Shown piece after piece: positions 12,576-24,108 of a stretch of 64,000 nucleotides of DNA. The notes beneath the pieces were generated by a model that had not been told where the DNA came from, ran no database searches, and saw only the letters and a list, made by a program, of their open reading frames with translations. The stretch's first letter is position 1. Every line of letters begins with the position of its first letter. The stretch lies in NCBI GenBank assembly GCA_013399115.1, contig VXAA01001233.1, forward strand, positions 1,393,977 through 1,457,976, read 5' to 3'. A program made the position numbers and the translations under genes. Origin of the DNA: Anseranas semipalmata (Eukaryota > Chordata > Aves > Anseriformes > Anseranatidae).

Positions 12576-15500
12576 GTACCTGACAAGTAAACCTGGAAAC
12601 CCTGCTTCGGAGCAGCAAACGCAGAGCTGAGCGCTGGATCCAACCTGGCACGAGGCAGCACCAACTGAAGCCTTCCCAGCCACCGAGCAGTGACCGGTTT
12701 ACGTGCACCACAAAAGGCCCAGCTGGCACGTTTGATTGTCCCTCCCTTCCTCCCTCAAATTCCCTAAAACACAAGAGGCAGGTTGGCAACTTATCCATAA
12801 AAATGCACGAGGCATCTTCTCGTTTTCCCTGCTGCCAAAAAGCAGTATCAGAAAAAAAATCAAATAATTATCAGAATGCAAACACGTGGACATGCAGTGC
12901 TATTCCTATGGACTGGCTGTCAAAGAGATGTCACCTTTTTCTTGCTGTGACATCTGCTGGGCGACGCGCTCATCAACAGCGCCAACAGCACATTCAGAAT
13001 GGGCAGATATTTACGTGTGAGTGTGAAATGTTTTTAAACATTTACCGATCATCACGCTGTAACACAATCAGGGCAGACAACCCAACCGGCCTGTCGCTGC
13101 CGCCAGCTCTGCGGTCGCTGGTGCCCTCCTCCCTTTGTCCGATCTCTTCTGGAAAGTTTTTAGTGCACCTTGGTGGATACTGGGATTTCAGCAGAGCTGG
13201 TATATGAATTACATTTTATTAAATGTCATGGTAAAGTGCTCAGGCACTGATGCACAGCCTATTAGTAGCTTTAAGATTTCAGTGTTTTGGTGGGAATGCT
13301 TCAAAACTGAAGTATGTTTTCTTTGGCTAAAGCAGCGCCATTAGATGCAGTTGCTCCTGACATTTTAAGAATTGTTTTATGACTGTTTCCATGGAGGTCA
13401 AAAAGGAAATTACTGTTCCAGGAATGCTTAGATAGCATCCACGGCAACACAAAAGCCTAAGTTATATAGCTGCATTCTGGCCAGTCTGATGGTGTGATGA
13501 TTAACAAGTTGTGCTGCAGTTAAGGGCCCTGAGCCGGGAATGCTGCTGGGAATACTGTTTCCTAAGCCAAACTGTGAGTTTCAGTGACTGATCTAACATC
13601 TTCCAGCTCATACATTTTCCTGCACGCCCAATTATCAAATTTTCTTCCTATACATTTCATTTGTCACAATTATTTGTATTGTTTCCCTACCAACCGTCAG
13701 GCATTAGAGAGATCAAACAACAAAGTCTTCCCCTACCGTTTTGTTTTTTTAAGGAAAAAAAAAGAAAGTGAGTCTGCTTAAGACTTCCATAAGAATGGTG
13801 ATTGTAAATTTATTAGCTTCACTTGCTACGAGAAGCTGTTAAAGGCATCAGGAAGCAGCCAGATAACCAAGGCCATAAAATACTTTAGAAATTAATGAAT
13901 GAAAGATGGGCTGAAGCCACAAAAGGTGGGTCTGGTTCTGGTTTTTGAACTTGCAGAGTTCACAGATGCTCACAGGCAGAGCTTTTATTCCAGAAGGTAA
14001 AGCATCAGGACTCAAGTTTAGAGCAGAATCAAAATTTTTCCAAAGCTCGGAGTTACCCCAAATCCTTGGGTTTTGTTCTGATACATCGTTAAAATGAAAC
14101 AGAAATCCTGTGAGCTGGAAAGCAATGCAGCTGGCTTTGGTCAAGCATTTCCTGGACAGTGCTTGAGAAAATATCAGCACTACTGCTACCACCAGTTACT
14201 CTGTGCTTGAAAGATCATGCTGCTAAAGAATTCATGTTAAAAGAATTCATCATGTGAAGAGTTAAAACACGGGAAGGATGGAACAGCACTCATACAAAAT
14301 GATGGAGGTAATTTTTGCCCCACGTTTGCTACCTGTTGTACCGCATCGGCCCTTCTGACCCGGGCTCCCCAGTTGCCCAGGGAGAGGTTGAACACTTACC
14401 TTCCTCAAAAACAACACTGCTTTGAAACTTTACCCAAGTTCTGCTGAAATCTGAGAGTTCTGTACTGGTTTAAGTGGATGCCTTGAAATGGTGAAATTGA
14501 AATTCATGCTTTGGATGCTGATGCCTCTACCAGCATCGTTTGTTTGGGTAGGGAGAAATAAAGTCTTTGTGTCTCTATCAATATTTTGACACTCAAAAAG
14601 AGAAGCACCCTGAAGAAAAGGATGCTGGGTATATGAAAAGAGCTGAGAGACCCACGTAGTCTTACACAACATGGTCAATAAATCAGGCCTCACTTACATT
14701 ATCACATACTGAAGGTGCATTCTGTCCACAAAAATGAAAATTACCTTTTAAAATATAACCCTTATTATCTTTCTTTCTACACCATCCCTTTATACAGCCA
14801 CATTAGCACATCGAGGCCAGTAACAGCTGCTCAGACTCACTATTCATTTTTTCTTGTGCAGTTCCTCCTTCTCTAACTTGTATTTGCTAACTGGAAGAGC
14901 ATCCACTCCAGAGCCTTCTGGTTCCTACACAGCATCAACCACGGTACCGAGAGACAGGGTCACGGACCACCCCCAAGCCAAAATGGCAACTAAGGCAGTT
15001 GCTTACATGGAAAAAATAATGTTAGAAAATTATTTGATGTATTTTTAGCCTCTTTCAACACACTTGAGCAGCTGGAAACAAGGTGGGAAGCCAGGACCAC
15101 GGGCCAAGATCCAAAAGCCACTGAAGGCACGGGAGTTTTTCTGTGGACTTTGACTGGCTTTGGATCAGGATCGCTCCTGACAGGCTGCCTCCACACACCA
15201 CAGCTTGGAGCTGCTCTGCTCAACTGTTTTCAGGATTACATTCATGGTTTTCCCCTCATATCACACACGATCTCTAAAGAATTACACACTACAAGCATCC
15301 TAGGAAATTGAAGATTTATGGGGAAAAAAATCTGCATACAAAAGAAAAGATCTTAGCCTTGAGAAATACGCGTAGCAGAGGATAGGGATGAGAAGAATTG
15401 TTTTCACACTTCTTGGCGCTCAGAGCATGACTTTATTTACAGCATCCATTTCAACTTGCACTGTAACACAGAGGGAACGACAGGTTAGCTGCAACTTTAG

Positions 15501-16579
15501 AGGAAAGGTTAGGCTTAGACAGTACTACCTGCAGCTACTTTGAATAAAAGTTAATGCCAAGGTCCAGTTTGAGTTTCTATCCTTTTTAGGCATCATTATG
15601 GAGATAAAGGACTCTGTAAACACACTGATCTTTGGGACTGCGATCTGGGAAAGAATCATAAAGATAAAACTAATTCAGAACTATCATTAAACTAAAAATC
15701 ACATTTGCATTAAGCTTGTGTCTGCAATATTAGAGCGGCATACTGCCCCGCCTGTTCTGCTCATCTCCCACTTATGGCCGTACAGGGACATGGATCATAA
15801 AGTGGACTGTGGGCTTTCGGCAATTATTCAGTGTTTGTTCAACGGCAAAATTGATGCAAGGCATTCAGAGGAGTTCCCCCACTATACTATCTGGGCATTT
15901 TTCTGAGTGCTTCCCAGCTTTGCAGCAACTGCACAGCTCAGAGGGGAGTGCCAGCCGTAACCCAAGCAATGTGCAAAACTTCCTGAAAAAGCAGTATCAC
16001 CATTTTTAACAGTCAAGAATCACTAACGTTAGTGAGGTTGATCATTCCCACCGTAAAAGAGATTTCCAGGCTGCCTACAACAGTGATACAATAATTCACA
16101 TTTAGAAAAAGATTCTCCCTACCTAAGTGGGATGCCTATTTTTCCATCTGGGAACGTCAGCTGTGAGACCTGAATCAAGCAGCCAAACATTTTGGCAAAC
16201 GTTGTTACAAGAAGCCACCTTCCTTAGCTAATCCCATACTGGGGCAGAAGCTACGCTAACACTCGAGCGATTACCTACTTGGCAGCACGTGCTCTGGAAA
16301 TAGCTGCATAACTGTCCCTTCTGACAACTTTCTTCCTGGATTTTTTTCCTTAAATCCTATGAATGAAGGATTACCAGGATTTATGTAGCAATTTAATACT
16401 TTCAGGAAAGAAAAAGCACACAGTACAGGAAGAGAAACAACAGGACTAGAATGGATCTATCATATTTTAAGTTAAACTTGCAAATAAATTTATCCTGACG
16501 GTGACTGATAAATATCTAGATTACTTGAACTTGCTTCCTGGTCTGTGAAACCTATCCTGCAGCTGCTTCCTTGGGCTGC
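12576..16579. other. Noncoding stretch, nothing recognised
   Basis: Four kilobases of mostly unique, AT-leaning DNA. A possible MIR-like tail near 13205-13275 and a weak tRNA-derived SINE-like stretch near 13485-13545 were too diverged to call. A perfect 16-base palindrome at 16020-16035 is about what chance predicts in a window of this size. No coding exon is supported. Confidence 0.5.
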
Positions 16580-17060
16580 TCCAGCTCACGGGGTTCTCGG
16601 GAGCACGGCTGCGCTGCAGAGGGACTCGAGTCGACGCGAGCGACACATGAGAGCAATCGATAACAGCTCGTCCTTTTTGCATTGAGTACTGCCCTGTTTT
16701 TTAAGAAGTCCTTAGGAGAGATCACTCGTCCTGCAGGTTGTTCACAGTACCTACCCAGATGATCCAGCCTGGATATTTTTTAAAACAATTTTATATAATT
16801 TTAAAAAGAAAGGCGTAGCCTTCAAATACCTCGTTGAGTTGAACGAAACAGAAAGCTGGAGACGCTCCACACTGAGTTGCGGGGAGCGGACCACGTAGTG
16901 TTACTGCCCTACCAAGCGTCCCAGACACGGAATAGCCCTGTATCGCTGGATTTAAACCCATCGTTTATTCAGACCAGCGCGTCCCCGAGGTGTCCCACAA
17001 CGTCGCTGAAATGAGGCGGCCGCTTTCCTCTCCTCCCTGCCCACCGTGAATTTCTCCGGA
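16580..17060. promoter_or_regulatory. CpG-undepleted segment at moderate GC, candidate regulatory element
   Basis: Hand counting gives about 32 CpG dinucleotides in 470 bases although GC is only around half. That is close to the number expected without methylation-driven loss. Methylated vertebrate DNA normally keeps a quarter or so of that number. The sites are spread along the block (CTCGAGTCGACGCGAGCGAC near 16625, GCGCGTCCCCGAGG near 16979, GGCGGCCGC near 17014), so it is not one GC-rich repeat. This pattern fits an unmethylated enhancer or distal promoter. No transcript structure is visible. Confidence 0.35.
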
Positions 17061-17282
17061 TGCCACAATCCACCCGTACCAGCACTGCTCTTCCCTCCCA
17101 GACCTTATCAAAATGGGGACTGGGTTAAGCAGCTCCCATTTTCATTGCATTTTCTGCCAGCAAGAATCAGAAAGGCTGTGCGACCCGGAGAGGGGAAGGC
17201 TCAAGGAACAGTAGGGTCAGTGTGACCAGCAGCAGGCTCTGCCCCACTGATAACAAGGGGTTTTTGTAAGCATCTCAGCAAA

Positions 17283-17625
17283 GGAGAGCTTTAAGGAAGG
17301 GTTTCTGAAGTAGCATAATGAAATAGCCTTGCAGACACCGACAGGGAGCTCCTTCCATGCGTGAGGGCAGACGCAGGAGAAAACACAAAGTCATTTGTTT
17401 GGAAATTTAATGAGTAGATGATGCAGGCTGAGCCGGCAAAAGGCAGGCACTCCCCTTGTGAGCCCGAGGAAATCTGAGAGAGACCAGAGCAGGCTGGGGT
17501 GGACTTTGAAAGTGAAGGGAAGCAGCTTGCACTTGATATGGCAGAGGAAGAAGAGGCAGCTGAAAGCACACGGAGAAAACGGCGCTGGGCAAGGCGACAG
17601 GCTAAAGAATTTATTCTTCCCGTAC
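17283..17625 (+). repeat. Possible ancient vertebrate interspersed repeat
   Basis: Several phrases occur in the same order as in a dispersed repeat I recall from vertebrate introns: GGAGAGCTTTAAGGAAGGGT, GGGAGCTCCTTCCATGCGTG, a GAGGGCAG stretch, CAGGCTGGGGTGGACTTTGA and CAGCTTGCACTTGATATGGC. The copy is diverged and I cannot name the family. An alternative is chance similarity to purine-rich sequence. A short frame inside (about 17491-17649) encodes an acidic then basic peptide, which I attribute to the purine-rich base composition and not to a gene. Confidence 0.4.
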
Positions 17626-18574
17626 CGCAGCAGACGAGTCCTCTTTAGCCCCTTCTGGGCTGGCTCTTTGTGGGGTGTATGTCCCCATATGTGCACTAGG
17701 GCTTTATAATGAAATTCCTGTGAGTTAATACAGATGGGTGGATAAAGGAGAGAAATCCTACATGCCCTGACGGAGAAGGGGCAGAAGTGTGAGCTCAGCC
17801 CTTACAAACACACAGAATCTACATGGCAAAGACCTCTTTTCCAACACTCCAGATGTGAAAACATCCTTCAATCTGAGCTTGCAGTGGATGCCATAAGGCA
17901 TAAATCCCCAGAGAACCAGGTTTCCCTACTTCACGTGCAGCCCCACAAACCTTCATGCCACAATTCTTCTGTTCACCTGTGTATGGACTTTGCACATTAT
18001 TTCCTATCTAACAGTAAAGAAAGGAATGAAGGAAAACACGCCTCTGAGTGTCATCTTTGCATGGAAATGATCAAGATACGCATGCAATGAACAAATTCAT
18101 TGACCAAAGCAAACAGAACGACTGGGTGCAGATTTTGTAACAGAAGTTTGTTTCATTTCTCTACGCTGGATATGCTGTCCTACAAAAAACAGAGGGGGAA
18201 ACGGAGCACGTGTCATGCTTTCCTAGTGTTGCTTTTGGAGGAGTCGCGGTGTAGGTGCTGACTTTTGATTTCCCAAGGGGCACGGAGGAAGGGTTTGATC
18301 AGCCTTTGATCTGCAGGTCGGGAGGCTCTCTGGCCCCCCCCACGGGTTTACGTGCTCCACAACTTGCCTCCCAGCATCTCTGATGGTTGGTTTTTGCTGG
18401 CCAAAGAGCTCATCTGCTTTTGAATGGTGATTCTCAGGCTGAAGCCACTCTACCTTCAGATGGCGATGTGTTTTTTAGCCTAAAAACACCCAATCAGCAT
18501 CACTGGCACAGGCATTGTGTAAATTCTTCCCTCCTCACTGCTGGAAAGTAAGAGGTTAAATCCCTTTCCATTTT
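17626..18574. other. Noncoding stretch, nothing recognised
   Basis: Unique sequence without a supportable gene or repeat. A short C-run lies at about 18332-18340. Confidence 0.55.
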
Positions 18575-19025
18575 AACAAAAACATATTTTAACTAAATCC
18601 AACACTCTTTTATTTAACTTTAAAAAAGAAATGGGCATGCTGTGCTCTAATAAATTTTTCCTTGGCACTCTCCCTTCTCTTTGAATGTTAGAGGGGAAAA
18701 AGAGAGAGACAGAGACAGAGAGCGCGAGAGAGACTAACTATTTGGGCTAGGCTGACTGCCCTTTAAATTGTCAAAAAGCTTGAAAGATATATGAGCTTGC
18801 TGTACTGACAGCACCAGTAATGTAGGTCAGACCCTCAGGGTCTCCGAGGCTTTCAGCTCAGCCTATCTGTAGATACTAGACACAGGATGTCAGCGTCTCA
18901 GTTAACAGCTTATAAAAAGCCCCCAAATTGCGACACGGTCAGGCTGGGCCAGAAGAACGCTTTTTTATTTTGTTTAATCAACAATTGCTAAGTTAACCTG
19001 GCAACATGCACAAAGTTAAATCATG
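18575..19025. promoter_or_regulatory. Candidate conserved noncoding element with TATA-like box
   Basis: The block is AT-rich and high in complexity, with clustered factor-like motifs. These include GTTAAC at 18901 and again near 18993, ACAATTG near 18981, and TATAAAAAG at 18911-18919. It looks like the enhancer-type conserved elements found in gene deserts around developmental genes. This impression comes from composition and motif clustering only, since conservation cannot be measured here. The TATA-like string could place a start site near 18940 on the plus strand, but no CpG island or downstream exon supports it. Confidence 0.25.
18690..18734. repeat. GA-rich simple repeat
   Basis: AGAGAGAGACAGAGACAGAG is followed by AGCGCGAGAGAGAC. 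It is an imperfect purine-only tract with two CpG interruptions and sits inside the candidate noncoding element. Confidence 0.85.
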
Positions 19026-21271
19026 TCGAGACTCAAACAGGCCGTTCGAGAGCCTAACCTCCCCTCTGTGTTGGGAAATCACATCAGCATTTTTTCTCCT
19101 CTCGTCTCTTTCCTAAGCAGTGTTATTTCCCCCCGCACTCTCTTAAAGCTGATTTCACATCACTGCAGCAGACCCGAGCAATGGAGTTCCCACCGCTTAC
19201 TTTCATAGTTAATCCTCGAGGCTAAATAATTCTGCATTAAGGACTCCATTCCTGACATTTGCTCTGTGTTTTCCATTTCTCAGTTTCACCCATCATTCCC
19301 TTGGACTACGTTAAAACGCTTCCTCTCTTTTCTTGGTTTTTCCCTTCACTACCCAACACCGCCCACTTCAAGGGAGCCTGCGCTTCCCACAGAGTTATTT
19401 GCCGTTCTAAACTTGGAGGGAAGCACACGGCATCCAAGACGACACTGTGTGGTAGCTATTAGCAAGGGCTGAACTGTAATAATTGCAAATGTACTTTGAG
19501 ATAACACATCCTTCCCTCTCCCGGAGTCTTGCTGCTTCGGCGAGCTGCATGTACTCGAGACTGAGGGGTAGGTGCTGATCCGGGTTTCCACTTTCTCCAT
19601 TCAGACACATTTCTGAGGGCTTCCAGACACTCCTGTGAGGTCTCTAAGTCATTCTAAGGAAAGAGAGATGCTTCTTGCGGCCAGTTTCTGGATATTTTAT
19701 ATATAGTTTGTATGTACCACTTTCAGGCGTTTCTAAGGGCTCGACACCTACCTCTAATTCAGCCCCAAATCAAGGCCCAAAACCTTACCAGGAGGCTGCA
19801 TTTTAATGCCCCCATTTCTTTGAGATTCTTTGCTGTGTGTTTCAGGAGAAAACAACCCAAAAACTGAACTGGTTGGAATCTGCAACTCTGCTGCCCAAGT
19901 GGCTCAAGTCCAAGCAGCCAGAATAACTCTTCCTGCAGAACTGCCCTGTCCCACTAAGAGAAGAGACCCCATCGCTGCGCTGGTGCAGAAGCGAACACAA
20001 AGGGATTTGCTGAACTGGCGTTGTTATAACCCGGGCACTCAGGGAGTTAACCACAACCCGCCGGGGCAACAGAAGCCTTCATTCCTTTTCTCTCAAATAA
20101 TGCATTACAGTGGACAAGAATACAAAAAGAGCATTCACCTACACGTTTCTCAACAGAGCCTAATCAAGTGGGACTACCGAGCGGCACACGCTTGCTGAGG
20201 GAATTTCAAGGGGGAGGTAAGAGGAGGGCTGAAGAACATTTAATAACTTTGAAACGTGATAGCTGCCTACAAAGTAATGTCATGGTCAGCAACAATGGCA
20301 TTTCAGGAGCTACTCACAGAATGACTGAATTCATTGTCTAAATCCATGTGAAATTTTATAAATACGTATTAGTGTTGCTCGATAACTCAGAGATTTAAAA
20401 AGTTTCTGTTCAGCTCGGGGGGGGATACTTTAGAAATATTTGTCTTATAATGAAGTCTGAAGGAAGCTAGAATTTTACCTGGAAATCTCTCGCTCACAAT
20501 CCAATTTTAATACTGCTTTTAAAAATCCGAGCTGACAAATGAGATTTGAGGTTTACAGGATAAGCACAGTAATCTTGTGTGTTCGCTTCAGAGCTTTTCT
20601 TTTATGGCTTGAACTTCGCGAGCCAGCTGGAGCTCTCCCTCTGCAGAACCTGCTAGGGATGTATGAAAAACAAATCTGGAAACCTCTCGAGTTAACAGCC
20701 ATCTCAGCCATCCTGTCTTTATCAAGACTCTGCATTTTTGGCTATGCCAAGTGTCAAGGAAAACAAATCTATACCTACGAGCTCTCTTTAAATGGAGAGT
20801 TTAACAGCAAAAGTAAACTACAACCACTTAGTGTTATCTCAATTGTGTCACACGGGGCATTTGAAATAATTAGAACGTAACCTAAAAGATCTTAGAAGTA
20901 AAATTGTCTAAATCTAGTTCAACAAAGTTAAATTACTGCATGAGGTTGTTTTAAAAGTCTTTACATCACTGCCGATTCCAGTCTCGCACACAACAGCATC
21001 TTCACACCGAGGCTCCCGGACCCGTAATCATTTCCCTAAAAGTACGAAAGTCCTTCCAACACGCGCTCGCATCACGGGTTGTATAATGTAGTTTGGAACA
21101 TGCCAAGAAAATGTCTTCAGCCTTACTTTTACAACTATGGCAACGATCAACCCAAAGCATGATGTGGAGGTTGCTTATATTTAAAGCAATTTAACATGTT
21201 GCAACAAAGGTGTACTTAATGCTACTCCACTAAATGGAACTGCAATCTAACAGCAGCACAAACATGAGGTC
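19026..21271. other. Noncoding stretch, nothing recognised
   Basis: No gene or repeat is supportable. Frames of 122 codons (19830-20198, plus) and 113 codons (20539-20880, plus) were inspected and show no domain, repeat or splice context. Confidence 0.55.
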
Positions 21272-21345
21272 TGTGGCCCTGGTCCTACAAACTTGATTCA
21301 CATCAGTACATTTACCTACATGAGTAATCCCCTGAGGAGAAGATA
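21272..21345 (+). repeat. Ancient amniote dispersed repeat (CATGAGTAATCCC type)
   Basis: The string TGGCCCTGGTCCTACAAAC is followed by GATTCACATCAGTACATTTA and CTACATGAGTAATCCCCTGA. It matches, in order, a sauropsid repeat reading GGCCCTGATCCTGCAAAC, then CACATGAGTAACTTTA, then CACATGAGTAGTCCCATTGA. Only the first arm of the normally palindromic unit is clear. The identification is from memory of the pattern. Confidence 0.65.
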
Positions 21346-23454
21346 ATGGATGAAAGGGAAAAACAGAGAAGCTGGTTACAAAACTTGGCTTCTGCGGCGC
21401 AATTCAGCAGTCAGGTTCTCACTTTAAAAGGGCCAAAAGTCAGGGACTCGACAGCAACTTGAGTGCTTCTCCTCCATTGCCATCTGTTTCCATGCTCCCA
21501 AAGACTGTCACAGGACACCAAAACCCAACTGCCACTATGTTCTGTCAGAGCGATTTCCTCCTTCAGCGCATCTCCCCAGGCAGGCCACCGCTGTGACCAC
21601 CACTGCCAGAGGGGTCCTGGCTGGTCGGGGTCCAGGGGCTGTCAGAAGCCACTTTTGAGTTTCACAAGGACAGCTCCACCAGTATTAGGTGAGGGATGTG
21701 ATCAGTTGTGAACTTATTTATTTTTTGCATAGTTGATTACTACTCACTCCTGCTTTTTATTTCGTAGCATGTATTAAAATCAGATAAATCTAGTTTGCAG
21801 AAGTAGTGACGAATGCAACACTGCAATACAATAGCAAAGATAATAGCTTCATAATAATTTGTAGATCACAGACCACAAAAGCTCTACAAATAGCAGCTTC
21901 CTTTATTTATATGTCAACAGATTTGATATTCCCCAATGATCAAGATAAACAGCTATGCATCTTTCAGAAATAAACAGGCACTCGAGATGGAAAGCAAACA
22001 AAACCACAAACGACCGAAGTAAGCCAAAGCAAGCTACAAGGCATTCCCAGAACTGCCAGAACAGGTAATGCAAGGGAACTCCATCGTCACCACTGCAGCT
22101 TTTAGAGTTAACGAAAATGTAACTGCTTCAAAGTAAGATAATTATCACTGTCTACGCCATGTAAACTCCACTCCATTTATAGACACATGTTCTGAAATCA
22201 CCTGCTACTTCTTATAGACAGCGGGGGACTCTCACTCACATTGTGCAATATCAAAATAAGCAGCACAGCCGTAAATTATTCTCCCTGGTAATGAGAGCAA
22301 TGACTTTACCAGTCATGCTGGTACATGGAAGACATTTCCCATCACTGCACACATGTAAGTAAGGCTATGGATTAGCTTGCAGAATACTTGCAACCTTCCA
22401 GTAGACTTTCTTGTATCCTCATCATCAAACTTCCACCTGGACAGATATGACAGCAATACAGTTCCCAAATTCAGCTCCTGGCCTCCAAGAGGACCACAAA
22501 TACCATTTGCTTATGGGAAGCACTTGCCGTTCAGTTGCTAAGAATTATCCTTTTAAAATCCACAGGGTTATGCCATAAACAACTCCCACAGAATTGAAAA
22601 AGACACACTTTTATCAACAACGGGAACACAGAAGTCCTGTATGAACGCTCAGGAAGCCTGACCTCCACCAAACATTAATTCCTTAATCAAGCTCTATAAT
22701 TATCTACTCACTTTACTGCCCAAGACTTGCAGGACTGTCCTGGAAGAGCAACTTCCCCATCCTTAAACAGGTCCTCCTCCCACCCGTATTTTTGAAGAGT
22801 CCATATGTAAGGATTTCTTTAAAACTTGGATACGGCCTCAGCCTGAACAGCAGGGCAGGGGGGAACATCACGGTGGCAATGCCAACGCAGTGCTCAAAGG
22901 CTGGAGCCCTCTGAGCCTCCCCGGTGAAAACTCCTGCCCCTGCAAGACCAGTAAGAGTATTTTCAAGTTCTGTGCCAATTAAACGCTCCTGTACATGGGC
23001 CACACTGAGAAATGGTTAACCACCCTATTACACACAAAAAATAAAGCAATTATCCTGTATTAATAAAGACACTACACCGCCATGGTGGTAGGATGCAGCA
23101 CTTCCAGGAAGAGCTCCACAGACCATATAGCTCAGGTAGGCTGAGCCAGCCTGGGACGTCCAGAAAGGAAAAGACACGAGTGGTTTTTGCTAAAGCCCAT
23201 GGAAAGGTACCGACTGCTCATCTTACCACTCACTGCCAACGACCAGTGTGAGTTCAGAGGAGGGAATGGAAACCCACAACGCTGTTCCTTTTGCATGAAG
23301 GTGCTACCACTGCGTTGGTCCTTTCCAGGAATGCAAGGATCGAGGGTGCCATAATTACGCGGGTGTGCAGCCTACCAGGCATCTCACTTCGCGTGTCGGG
23401 GCCACCTCTGCGAGGTCGTGTCCTCAGCGGGTGAAGAGCTCCAGCGCAGACAGC
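21346..23454. other. Noncoding stretch, nothing recognised
   Basis: Unique, AT-leaning sequence. The largest frame is 96 codons on the minus strand (22713-23003) and has no recognisable feature. Confidence 0.55.
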
Positions 23455-24108
23455 CCCGGGCACCAGGACACGCTGGGGGCACCCAGCTGGAAAGCAGCTC
23501 TGCAGAAAAGGACCTGGGGGTCCTGATGGACACCAAGCCGAACGTGAGTCAGCAACGTGCCCTTGCCACTAAGAAGGCTAACAGTATACTTGGCAAAGTA
23601 TCGCCAGCAGGTCAAAAGAGGTGATCCTTGCCCAGCTCTGAGCCCCCCCGTACAAGAGAGACACGGATATAGTGGAAAGAGCCCAGCACAGAGCCACCGA
23701 GGTGGTGAAGAGCCTGGGGCCCCTTGCTGCGAGGAGAGGCTGCGGGCGCTGGGGCTGCTCGGCCTGGGGAAGAGGAGGTCGGGGGGGTCCCATCCGTGCC
23801 TGCAGACACCTGCAGGGAGGTGCGGAGAGGACGGGGCCAGGCCCCGCTCCCCGGTGCCGGGACAGGAGGCCCCGGGCACAGAGCGGAGCCCGGGGGGCTC
23901 CCCCGGCCCCAGCAGCGCTGCTGTGCCGGGCGGGGCCGCAGCCTGGCACAGGCACCAGGAGGGGCTGGGGGCTGCTCCTTGGGGGTCCCCAGAGCCGCCG
24001 GGACGTGGCACTGGGCCCCTGCTCATGGGGGCCCCGCTGGGGCAGGGGGGGACCAGAGGGACCCGGAGGGCCCTTCCGACCTCAACCATTCTGTGGTTCT
24101 CTGATTCA
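23455..24108 (+). mobile_element. CR1 LINE, 5'-truncated copy with ORF2 end and 3' UTR
   Basis: This is the longest CR1 copy in the window. It starts inside the C-terminal part of the reverse-transcriptase ORF2 and runs through the 3' UTR. It ends in CTTCCGACCTCAACCATTCT and GTGGTTCTCTGATTC, the family's 3' tail. An internal deletion is apparent near 23620-23660, where coding sequence for several tens of residues is missing. The 3' half is strikingly GC-rich, with runs such as CGGAGCCCGGGGGGCTCCC. That keeps chance frames open on both strands. Three other CR1 pieces in the window lie in the same orientation. Confidence 0.95.
23487..23850 (+). pseudogene. CR1 ORF2 (reverse transcriptase) C-terminal relic
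   Basis: Conceptual translation gives pieces diagnostic of the CR1 ORF2 C-terminus in three different frames. The first is AEKDLGVLMDTKPNVSQQRA followed by KKANSILG (about 23499-23600). A later one is ERAQHRATEVVKSLG (about 23675-23719). The last is EERLRALGLLGLGKRRSGG (about 23728-23784), continuing to GEDGARP. In an intact element this region follows the polymerase palm and precedes the stop codon. The frame changes and the missing middle part show it is dead. It explains the otherwise puzzling open frames here. Confidence 0.9.

Noticed and set aside
12029..12583. 184-codon plus-strand frame
   Set aside because: Its second half lies in a CpG cluster with open minus-strand frames. No motif or conserved-looking block was recognised.
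13205..13275. Possible MIR or L2 tail (TAAAGTGCTCAGGCACTGATG)
   Set aside because: Similarity is limited to a few short words with no core or A/T-rich terminus in place, too little to call without a profile search.
13485..13545. Possible tRNA-derived SINE head
   Set aside because: The A-box-like GATGGTGTGATGATTAAC is suggestive, but no acceptable B box follows and no SINE body was recognised.
16020..16035. Perfect palindrome TCACTAACGTTAGTGA
   Set aside because: About one perfect 16-base palindrome is expected by chance in a 64-kb window, and nothing around it suggests an operator or repeat.
17810..17880. Minus-strand CR1 tail suggested by ACACAGAATCTACATGGC and CTTTTCCAACACTCCAG
   Set aside because: The two phrases do not occur in the correct order or strand for a CR1 3' end.
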